A stretch of 64,000 nt of DNA from Halictus rubicundus (lineage: Eukaryota; Arthropoda; Insecta; Hymenoptera; Halictidae), in contig NW_027488822.1 of NCBI RefSeq assembly GCF_050948215.1, forward strand, positions 62,001-126,000, in the 5' to 3' direction. Positions 52,301-64,000 of the stretch are shown here, one piece after another. Every line of letters starts with the position of its first letter. Position 1 is the stretch's first letter. The position numbers and the translations under genes were made by a program. Under the pieces are notes generated by a model, which worked only from the letters and a program-made list of their open reading frames with translations, was not told the origin of the DNA and searched no databases.

Positions 52301-53105
52301 TAGAGGATAGGATAGGATAGAGGATAGGATAGGATAGAGGATAGGATAGACGATAGGATAGGATAGATGATAGGATAGACGATAGGATAGGATGGAGGAT
52401 AGGATAGGATAGAGGATAGGATAAGATAGAAGATAGGATAGGGGATTTGATAGGATAGAGGATCGGATAGGATAGAAGATAGGATAGGATAGAGGATAGG
52501 ATAGGATAGAGGATAGGATAGAGGAAACGATGGGATAGAGGATAGGATAGGATAGAGGACAGGATAGGATAGAGGAATGGATAGGATACAGGAAAGGATA
52601 GGATTGAGGATAGATGATAGGATAGGATAGAGGATAGGATAGGATAGAGGATAGGATAGGGGATTTGATAGGATAGAGGATCGGATAGGATAGAAGATAG
52701 GATAGGATAGAGGATAGGATATTATAGAGGATAGGATAGAGGATAGGATAGGACAGAGGATTGGATAGGATAGAGGATAGAGGATAGGATAGGATACAGG
52801 AAAGGATAGGATTGAGGATAGGATAGGATAGGGGATAGGATAGGATAGAGGATAGGATATTACAGAGGATAGGATAGGGGATTTGATAGGATAGAGGATA
52901 CGATACACGATAGGATAGGATAGAGGATAGGATAGGACAGAGGATTGGATAGTATAGAGGATAGAGGATAGGATAGGATACAGGAAAGGATAGGATTGAG
53001 GATAGGATTGGATAGGGGATAGGATAGGATAGAGGATAGGATAGACGATAGGATAGGATAGAGGATAGGATAGGATAGAGGATAGGATAGGATAGAGGAT
53101 AGGAT
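49393..53105 (+). repeat. 3732-bp higher-order repeat, copy 2
   Basis: Second tandem copy; the marker recurs at 50764 and 52206, again 1442 bp apart. Similarity ends near 53105, after which the array continues with more diverged modules. Confidence 0.8.
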
Positions 53106-56100
53106 AGACGATAGGATAGGATAGAGGATAGGATAGGATAGAGGATTGGATAGGATAGAGGATAGGATAGGATAGAGGATAGGGTAGGATAGAGGATAGG
53201 ATAGGATACAGGATAGGATAGGATAGAGGATAGGATAGAGGATAGGATAGAGAATAGGGTAGGATAGAGAATAGGAACGGATAGATGATATTATGGGATA
53301 GAGGATAGGATATGACAGAGTATACGATATCATAGAGGGTAGGATAGGATAGAGCATAGGATAGGGGATTGGATAGGATAGGATAGAGGATAGGCTAGGA
53401 TAGAGGATAGGATAGAGGATAGGATAGGATAGCGGACAGGATAGGATAGAGGATAGGATAGGATAGATGTTTGGATAGGATACAGGAAAGGATAGGATTG
53501 AGGATAGATGATAGGATAGGATAGAAAATTGGATAGGATACAGGATAGGATAGGATAGAGGATAGGATAGGGGATTTGATAGGATAGAGGATAGGATAGG
53601 ATAGAAGAGAGGATAGGATAGAGGATAGGATAGGATAGCGGATAGGATAGGATAGACGATAGGATAGGATAGGGTATAGGATAGGATAGAGGATAGGATA
53701 GACGATAGGATAGGATAGTGGATAGGATACGATAGAGGATAGGATAGGGGATTGGTTAGGATAGGATAGAGGATAGGCTAGGATAGAGGATAGGATAGAG
53801 GATATTAAAGGATAGAGGATAGGATATGATAGAGGATAGGATAGGGTAGAGGATAGGATAGGATAGAGGATATGATAGGGTAGAGGATACGATAGGATAG
53901 AGGATACAGGATAGGATAGGATACAGGAAAGGATAGGATTGAGGATAGGATTGGATAGGGGATAGGACAGGATAGAGGATAGGATAGACGATAGGATAGG
54001 ATAGAGGATAGGATAGGATAGAGGATAGGATAGGATAGAGGATTGGATAGGATAGAGGATAGGATAGGATAGAAGATAGGATAGGACAGAGGATAGGAAA
54101 GGGGATTTGATAGGATAGAGGATAGGATACACGATAGGATAGGATAGAGGATAGGATAGGACAGAGGATTGGATAGGATAGAGGATAGAGGATAGGATAG
54201 GATAGAGGATAGAGGATAGGATAGGATAGAGGATAGGATAGGATAGGGGATATGATAGGGTAGAGGAGATGATAGGATAGAGGATAGGATAGGATAGAGG
54301 ATTGCATAGGATAGAGTATAGAGGATAGGATAGGATACAGGAAAGGATAGGATTGAGGATAGGATTGGATGCAGGATAGGATAGGATAGAGGATAGGATA
54401 GGACAGAGGATAGGATAGGTGATTTCATAGCGTAGAGGATAGGATAGGATAGAAGATAGGATACACGATAGGATAGGATAGAGGATAGGATAGGACAGAG
54501 GATTGGATAGGATAGAGGATAGAGGATAGGATAGGATACAGGAAAGGATAGGATTGAGGATAGGATTGGATAGAGGATAGGATAGGGGATTGGATAGGCT
54601 GGGATAGAGGATAGGAAACGATAGAGGATAGGATAGGATAGAGGATAGGATAGGATAGAGGATAGGATAGGATAGAGGATATGATAGGGTACAGGATACG
54701 ATAGGATACAGGATACAGGATAGGATAGGATACAGGAAAGGATAGGATTGAGGATATGATAGGGTAGAGGATACGATAGGATAGAGGATACAGGATAGGA
54801 TAGGATACAGGAAAGGATAGGATTGAGGATAGGATTGGATAGGGGATAGGATAGGATAGAGGATAGGATAGACGATAGGATAGGATAGAGGATAGGATAG
54901 GATAGAGGATAGGATAGGATAGAGGATAGGATAGGATAGACGATAGGATAGGATAGAGGATAGGATAGGATAGAGGATTGGATAGGATAGAGGATAGGAT
55001 AGGATAGAGGATAGGGTAGGATAGAGGATAGGATAGGATACAGGATAGGATAGGATAGAGGATAGGATAGAGGATAGGATAGAGAATAGGGTAGGATAGA
55101 GAATAGGAACGGATAGATGATATTATAGGATAGAGGATATGATATGACAGAGTATACGATATCATAGAGGGTAGGATAGTACAGACGATAGGATAGGGGA
55201 TTTGATAGGATAGAGGATAGAATAGGATAGAAGATAGGATAGGATAGACGATAGGATAGGATAGAGGATAGGATAGGATAGAAGATAGGATAGAGGATAG
55301 GATAGGATAGAGGATATGATAGGGTACAGGATACGATAGGATAGAGGATACAGGATAGGATAGGATACAGGAAAGGATAGGATTGAGGATAGGATTGGAT
55401 AGGGGATAGGATAGGATAGAGGATAGGATAGGACAGAGGATAGGATAGGGGATTTGATAGGATAGAGGATAGGATACACGATAGGATAGGATAGAGGATA
55501 GGATAGGACAGAGGATTGGATAGGATAGAGGATAGAGGATAGGATAGGATACAGGAAAGGATAGGATTGGATAGAGGATAGGATAGGGGATTGGATTGGA
55601 TAGGATAGAGGATAGGCTAGGATAGAGGATAGGATAGAGGATAGGATAGGATAGAGGATAGGATAGGGGATTTGATAGGATAGAGGATAGGATAGGATAG
55701 AGGATAGGATAGGATAGTGGATAGGATAGGATAGAGGATAGGATAGAATAGAAGATAGGATAGGATAGAGGATAGGATAGGATAGAGGATAGGATAGACG
55801 ATAGGATAGGATAGTGGATCGGATAGGATAGAAGAGAGGATAGGATAGAGGAAAGGATAGGATAGAAGATAGGATAGGGGATTTGATAGGATAGAGGATC
55901 AGATAGGATAGAAGATAGGATAGGATAGTGGATCGGATAGGATAGAAGAGAGGATAGGATAGAGGAAAGGATAGGATGGAAGATAGGATAGGATAGAGGA
56001 TAGGACAGGATAGAGGATAGGATAGGATAGAGGATAGCATAGGATAGACGATAGGATAGGATAGAGGATAGGATAGGATAGAAGATAGGATAGGATAGAG

Positions 56101-59100
56101 GATAGGATAGGATAGAGGATAGGATAGGATAGAGGATAGGATAGGGGATTTGATAGGATAGAGGATAGGATAGGATAGAAGATAGGATAGGATAGAGGAT
56201 AGGATAGAGTAGAGGATAGGATAGGATGGAGGATAGGATAGGATAGAGGTTAGGATAGGATAGACGATAGGATAGGAAAGAATATAGGATAGGATAGAGG
56301 ATAGGATAGGATAGGATAGAGGATAGGATAGGATAGGATAGAGGATAGGATAGGATAGAGGATAGGATAGTACAGAGGATAGGATAGGGGATTTGATAGG
56401 ATAGACGATAGGATAGGATAGAGGATAGGATAGGATAGAGGATAGGATAGGATAGAGGATAGGATAGGATAGACGATAGGATAGGATAGAGGATAGGATA
56501 GGATAGAGGATAGGATAGGATAGAGGATAGGATAGGATACAGGATAGGATAGGATAGAGGATAGGATAGGATAGAGGATAGGATAGGATAGAGGATAGGA
56601 TAGGATAGAGGATAGGATAGGACAGAGGATAGGATAGGGGATTTGATAGGATAGAGGATAGGATAGGATAGAGGATAGGATACACGATAGGATAGGATAC
56701 AGGATAGGATAGGACAGAGGATAGGATAGGGGATTTGATAGGATAGAGGATAGGATAGGATAGAGGATAGGATACACGATAGGATAGGATACAGGATAGG
56801 ATAGGACAGAGGATTGGATAGGATAGAGGATAGGATAGGATAGAAGATAGGATAGGATAGAGGATAGGATTGGATAGAGGATAGGATAGGATAGAGGATA
56901 GGGTAGAATAGACGATAGGATATAATAGAGGATAGGATAGGATAGAGGATAGGATAGGACACAGGATTGGATAGGATAGAGGATAGAGGATAGGATAGGA
57001 TACAGGAAAGGATAGGATAGAGAATAGGATCGGATAGACGACATTATAGGATAAAGTGTACGATATTATAGAGGATAGGATAGGATAGAGGATAGAATAG
57101 AGGATAGGATAGGATAGAGGATTGGATAGGATAGAGGATAGGATAGGATAGAGGATAGGATAGGATAGAGGATAGGATAGGACAGAGGATAGGATAGGGG
57201 ATTTGATAGGATAGAGGATAGGATACACGATAGGATAGGATAGAGGATAGGATAGGACAGAGGATAGGATAGGATAGAGGATAGGATAGGATAGAGGATA
57301 GGATAGGACAGAGGATAGGATAGGGGATTTGATAGGATAGAGGATAGGATACACGATAGGATAGGATAGAGGATAGGATAGGACAGAGGATTGGATAGGA
57401 TAGTGGATAGAGGATAGGATAGGCTACAGGAAAGGATAGGATTGAGGATAGGATTGGATACAGGATAGGATAGGGGATTGGATTGGATAGGATAGAGGAT
57501 AGGCTAGGATAGAGGATAGGATAGAGGATAGGATAGGATAGAGGATAGGACAGGATTGACGATAGGATAGGATAGAGGATAGGATAGGATAGATGATAGG
57601 ATAGGATAGAGGATTGGATAGGATAGAGGAGAGGATAGGATAGAGGATTTGATAGGATATAGGATAGGATTGGATAGAGGATAGGCTATACGATAGGATA
57701 GGATAGAGGATAGGATAGGGGATTTGATAGGATAGAGGATAGGATAGGATAGAAGATAGGATAGGATAGAGGATAGGATAGGATAGAGGATAGGATAGGA
57801 TAGAGGATAGGATAGGATAGACGATAGGATAGGATAGAGGATAGGATAGGATAGAAGATAGGATAGGATAGAGGATAGGATAGGATAGGTTAGGATAGAG
57901 GATAGGATAGGGGATTTGATAGGATAGAGGATAGGATAGGATAGAAGATAGGATAGGATAGAGGATAGGATAGGATAGAGGATAGTATAGGATAGACGAT
58001 AGGATAGGATAGAGGATATTATAGGATAGAAGATAAAATAGGATAGAGGATAGGATAGGATAGGATAGCATAGAGGATAGGATAGGGGATTTGATAGGAT
58101 AGAGGATAGGATAGGATAGAAGATAGGATAGGATAGAGGATAGGATAGGATAGAGGATAGGATAGGATAGAGGATAGGATAGGACAGAGGATAGGATAGG
58201 GGATTTGATAGGATAGAGGATAGGATACACGATAGGATAGGATAGAGGATAGGATAGGACAGAGGATAGGATAGGATAGAGGATAGGATAGGATAGAGGA
58301 TAGGATAGGACAGAGGAAAGGATAGGGGATTTGATAGGATAGAGGATAGGATACACGATAGGATAGGATAGAGGATAGGATAGGACAGAGGATTGGATAG
58401 GATAGAGGATAGAGGATAGGATAGGATACAGGAAAGGATAGGATACAGGAAAGGATAGGATTGAGGATAGGATTGGATAGGGGATAGGATAGGGGATAGG
58501 CTAGGATAGAGGATAGGATAGAGGATAGGATAGGATAGAGGATAGGATAGGATAGAGGATAGGATAGGATAGAGGATAGGATAGGACAGAGGATAGGATA
58601 GGGGATTTGATAGGATAGAGGATAGGATAGGATAGAAGATAGGATAGGATAGAGGATAGGATAGGATAGAGGATAGGATAGGATAGAGGATAGGATAGGA
58701 CAGAGGATAGGATAGGGGATTTGATAGGATAGAGGATAGGATACACGATAGGATAGGATAGAGGATAGGATAGGACAGAGGATAGGATAGGATAGAGGAT
58801 AGGATAGAGGATTTGATAGGATAGAGGATAGAGGATAGGATAGGATACAGGAAAGGATAGGATTGAGGATAGGATTGGATAGAGGATAGGATAGGGGATT
58901 GGATTGGATAGGATAGGGGATAGGCTAGGATAGAGGATAGGATAGAGGATAGGATAGGATAGAGGATAGGACAGGATTGACGATAGGATAGGATAGAGGA
59001 TATGATAGGACAGAGGATAGGACAGGATAGAGGATTGGATAGGATCGAGGAGAGGATAGGATAGAGGATTTGATAGGATAGAGGATAGAATAGGATAGAG

Positions 59101-62100
59101 GATAGGATTGGATAGAGGATAGGATAGACGCTAGGATAGGATAGAGGATAGGATAGGGGATTTGATAGGATAGAGGATAGGATAGGATAGATGATAGGAT
59201 AGGATAGAGGATAGGATAGGATAGGATAGGATAGGATAGAGGATAGGATATGGGATTTGATAGGAAAGAGGATAGGATAGGATAGAAGATAGGATAGGAT
59301 AGAGGATAGGATAGGATAGAGGATAGGATAGGATAGAGGATAGGATAGGACAGAGGATAGGATAGGGGATTTGATAGGATAGAGGATAGGATACACGATA
59401 GGATAGGATAGAGGATAGGATAGGACAGAGGATAGGATAGGATAGAGGATAGGATAGGATAGAGGATAGGATAGGACAGAGGATAGGATAGGGGATTTGA
59501 TAGGATAGAGGATAGGATAGAGGATAGGATAGGATAGAGGATAGGACAGGATTGACGATAGGATAGGATAGAGGATAGGATAGGATAGAGGATAGGACAG
59601 GATAGAGGATTGGATAGGATCGAGGAGAGGATAGGATAGAGGATTTGATAGGATAGAGGATAGAATAGGATAGAGGACAGGATTGGATAGAGGATAGGAT
59701 AGACGCTAGGATAGGATAGAGGATAGAATAGGGGATTTGATAGGATAGAGGATAGGATAGGATAGAAGATAGGATAGGATAGACGATAGGATAGGATAGA
59801 GGATAGGATAGGATAGAGGAAAGGATAGGATAGAGGATAGGATAGGATAGATGATAGGATAGGATAGAGGATAGGATAGGATAGGATAGGATAGGATAGA
59901 GGATAGGATATGGGATTTGATAGGAAAGAGGATAGGATAGGATAGAAGATAGGATAGGATAGAGGATAGGATAGGATAGAGGATAGGATAGGATAGGATA
60001 GAGGATAGGATAGGATAGAGGATAGGATAGTACAGAGGATAGGATAGGGGATTTGATAGGATAGACGATAGGATAGGATAGAGGATAGGATAGGATAGAA
60101 GATAGGATAGAGGATAGGATAGGATAGAGGATAGGATAGAGGATAGGATAGGATAGAGGATAGGATAGGATAGAGGATAGGATAGGATACAGGATAGGAT
60201 AGGATAGAGGATAGGATAGGATTGAGGATAGGATAGGATAGAGGATAGGATAGGATAGAGGATAGGATAGGACAGAGGATAGGATAGGGGATTTGATAGG
60301 ATAGAGGATAGGATAGGATAGAGGATAGGATACACGATAGGATAGGATACAGGATAGGATAGGACAGAGGATTGGATAGGATAGAGGATTGAGGATAGGA
60401 TAGGATACAGGAAAGGATAGGATTGAGGATAGGATAGGATAGAGGATAGGATAGGGGATTTGATAGGATAGAGGATAGGATAGGATAGAGGATAGGATAG
60501 GATAGTGGATAGGATACAGGATACAGGATAGGATAGGATACAGGAAAGGATAGGATTGAGGATAGGATTGGATAGAGGATAGGATAGGGGATTGGATAGG
60601 ATAGGATAGAGGATAGGCTAGGATAGAGGATAGGATAGAGGATAGGATAGGATAGAGGATAATACAGGATAGACGATAGGATAGGATAGAGGATAGGATA
60701 GGATAGAGGATAGAATAGGATAGAGGATTGGATAGAGGATAGGATAGGATAGAGGATAGGATAGGGGATTTGATAGGATAGAGGATAGGATAGGATAGAG
60801 GATAGGATAGACGATAGGATAGGATAGAGGATAGGATAGGATAGAGGATAGGATAGGATACAGGAGAGGATAGGATAGAGGATAGGATAGGATAGAGGAT
60901 AGGATAGGATAGAGGATAGGATAGACGATAGGTGAGAATAGAGGGTAGGATAGACGATAGGATAGGATAGAGGATAGGATAGGATAGAGGATAGGATAGG
61001 ATAGAGGATAGGATAGGATAGAGGACAGGATAGGATAGAGGAATGGATAGGATACAGGAAAGGATAGGATTGAGGATATGATAGGGTAGAGGATACGATA
61101 GGATAGAGGATACAGGATAGGATAGGATACAGGAAAGGATAGGATTGAGGATAGGATTGGATAGGGGATAGGATAGGATAGAGGATAGGATAGACGATAG
61201 GATAGGATAGAGGATAGGATAGGATAGAGGATAGGATAGGATAGAGGATAGGATTGGATAGACGATAGGATAGGATAGAGGATAGGATAGGATAGAGGAT
61301 TGGATAGGATAGAGGATAGGATAGGATAGAGGATAGGGTAGGATAGAGGATAGGATAGGATACAGGATAGGATAGGATAGAGGATAGGATAGAGGATAGG
61401 ATAGAGAATAGGGTAGGATAGAGAATAGGAACGGATAGATGATATTATAGGATAGAGGATATGATATGACAGAGTATACGATATCATAGAGGGTAGGATA
61501 GTACAGACGATAGGATAGGGGATTTGATAGGATAGAGGATAGGATAGGATAGAAGATAGGATAGGATAGACGACAGGATAGGATAGAGGATAGGATAGGA
61601 TAGAAGATAGGATAGAGGATAGGATAGGATAGAGGATAGGATACAGGAAAGGATAGGATTGAGGATAGGATTGGATAGAGGATAGGATAGGGGATTGGAT
61701 AGGATAGGATAGAGGATAGGCTAGGAAAGAGGATAGGAAAGGATAGAGGATAGGATAGGATAGAGGATAGGATAGGATAGAGGATAGGATAGGATAGAGG
61801 ATATGATAGGGTACAGGATACGATAGGATAGAGGATACAGGATAGGATAGGATACAGGAAAGGATAGGATTGAGGATAGGATTGGATAGGGGATAGGATA
61901 GGATAGGGGATAGGATAGGACAGAGGATAGGATAGGGGATTTGATAGGATAGAGGATAGGATACACGATAGGATAGGATAGAGGATAGGATAGGACAGAG
62001 GATTGGATAGGATAGAGGATAGAGGATAGGATAGGATACAGGAAAGGATAGGATTGGATAGAGGGTAGGATAGGGGATTGGATTGGATAGGATAGAGGAT

Positions 62101-64000
62101 AGGCTAGGATAGAGGATAGGATAGAGGATAGGATAGGATAGAGTATAGGATAGGGGATTTGATAGGATAGAGGATAGGATAGGATAGAGGATAGGATAGG
62201 ATAGTGGATAGGATAGGATAGAGGATAGGATGGAATAGAAGATAGGATAGGATAGAGGATAGGATAGGATAGAGGATAGGATAGACGATAGGATAGGGTA
62301 GAGGATAGGATAGGATAGAAGATAGGATAGGGGATTTGATAGGATAGAGGATCAGATAGGATAGAAGATAGGATAGGATAGTGGATCGGATAGGATAGAA
62401 GAGAGGATAGGATAGAGGAAAGGATAGGATGGAAGATAGGATAGGATAGAGGATAGGACAGGATAGAGGATAGGATAGGATAGAGGATAGCATAGGATAG
62501 ACGATAGGATAGGATAGAGGATAGGATAGGATAGAAGATAGGATAGAAGATAGGATAGGATAGAGGATAGGATAGGATAGAGGATAGGATAGGATAGAGG
62601 ATAGGATAGGGGATTTGATAGGATAGAGGATAGGATAGGATAGAAGATAGGATAGGATAGAGGATAGGATAGAGTAGAGGATAGGATAGGATGGAGGATA
62701 GGATAGGATAGAGGTTAGGATAGGATAGACGATAGGATAGGAAAGAATATAGGATAGGATAGAGGATAGGATAGGATAGGATAGAGGATAGGATAGGATA
62801 GGATAGAGGATAGGATAGGATAGAAGATAGGATAGAGGATAGGATAGGATAGAGGATAGGATAGAGGATAGGATAGGATAGAGGATAGGATAGGATAGAG
62901 GATAGGATAGGATACAGGATAGGATAGGATAGAGGATAGGATAGGATAGAGGATAGGATAGGATAGAGGATAGGATAGGATACAGGATAGGATAGGATAG
63001 AGGATAGGATAGGATAGAGGATAGGATAGGATAGAGGATAGGATAGGATAGAGGATAGGATAGGACAGAGGATAGGATAGGGGATTTGATAGGATAGAGG
63101 ATAGGATAGGATAGAGGATAGGATACACGATAGGATAGGATACAGGATAGGATAGGACAGAGGATGGGATAGGATAGAGGATAGGATAGGATAGAAGATA
63201 GGATAGGATAGAGGATAGGATAGGATAGGATAGGATAGGATAGAGGATAGTATAGGCGATTTGATAGGATAGAGGATAGGATAGGATAGAAGATAGGATA
63301 GGATAGAGGATAGGATTGGATAGAGGATAGGATAGGATAGAGGATAGGGTAGAATAGACGATAGGATATAATAGAGGATAGGATAGGATAGAGGATAGGA
63401 TAGGACACAGGATTGGATAGGATAGAGGATAGAGGATAGGATAGGATACAGGAAAGGATAGGATAGAGAATAGGATCGGATAGACGACATTATAGGATAA
63501 AGTGTACGATATTATAGAGGATAGGATAGGATAGAGGATAGAATAGAGGATAGGATAGGATAGAGGATTGGATGGGATAGAGGATAGGATAGGATAGAGG
63601 ATAGGATAGGATAGAGGAAAGGATAGGATAGAGGATAGGATAGGATAGGGTAGAAGATAGGATAGGATAGAGGATAGGATAGGATAGAGGATAGGATAGG
63701 ATAGAAGATAGGATAGAGGATAGGATAGGATAGAGGATAGGATAGAGGATAGGATAGGATAGAAGATAGGATAGGATAGAGGATAGGATAGGATAGAGGA
63801 TAGGATAGGATAGAGGATAGGATAGGACAGAGGATAGGATAGGGGATTTGATAGGATAGAGGATAGGATACACGATAGGATAGGATAGAGGATAGGATAG
63901 GACAGAGGATAGGATAGGATAGAGGATAGGATAGGATAGAGGATAGGATAGGACAAAGGATAGGATAGGGGATTTGATAGGATAGAGGATAGGATACACG

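Larger units (their letters stand above)
45609..64000 (+). repeat. 17-bp satellite array, block 3
   Basis: Same unit and polarity as blocks 1 and 2, running off the right edge. A divergent marker, GAGTATACGATATCATAGAG, occurs near 46845, 48287, 50577, 52018, 53330, 55150 and 61472. Segments 55.1-57.1 kb and 61.4-63.5 kb match at offsets of 6.32 to 6.45 kb. The long open frames on the minus strand are repeat artefacts, and I see no gene. Confidence 0.97.

Noticed and set aside
3401..64000. Simple GATA (Bkm-type) microsatellite
   Set aside because: The unit is 17 bp with ATAGG and ATAGAGG subunits; runs of GATAGATA are rare.

Overview
This window is eukaryotic repeat DNA, most likely from an arthropod. 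The left edge carries an R1-clade-like non-LTR retrotransposon. Almost all of the rest, about 58 kb, is one G-rich satellite with consensus unit ATAGGATAGGATAGAGG (17 bp). Its 5-bp subunit ATAGG differs by one base from the arthropod telomeric repeat TTAGG. I see no host single-copy gene, no rRNA or tRNA gene and no bacterial gene. The arthropod assignment is an inference from the retrotransposon type, the telomere-like repeat and an arthropod-style initiator (TCAGT) in an LTR-like island; the species cannot be told.

Layout. 1-3400: 3' part of a non-LTR retrotransposon. It has a 990-codon open frame covering part of the endonuclease, the reverse transcriptase and a C-terminal zinc knuckle, then a 3' UTR and an A18 tail. 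3401-8175: satellite. 8176-8760: non-satellite island with the look of a solo LTR (TGT...ACA ends, TCAGT initiator, AATAAA). 8761-43858: satellite containing tandem and higher-order duplications of 2.2 to 8.4 kb. 43859-45608: non-satellite island bounded by perfect 12-bp terminal inverted repeats and a GGAT direct repeat. It holds three tandem copies of a ~258-bp unit and two strongly self-complementary segments, one of them a three-way junction. 45609-64000: satellite again, including a 3732-bp tandem duplication, running off the right edge.

The satellite keeps one polarity throughout, with the G-rich strand always on +. Its C-rich (minus) strand contains no stop codon in the consensus. Because 17 is not a multiple of 3, all three minus frames encode the same 17-residue peptide repeat. 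The very long minus-strand open frames across the window are therefore a by-product of the repeat and are not annotated as genes.

The parts relate as host array and invaders: a satellite that expanded by repeated tandem duplication, and at least three unrelated mobile-element-like insertions within or next to it. The two most unusual items are the telomere-like satellite with a retrotransposon joined to it, and the unclassified TIR-bounded island with its structured DNA.
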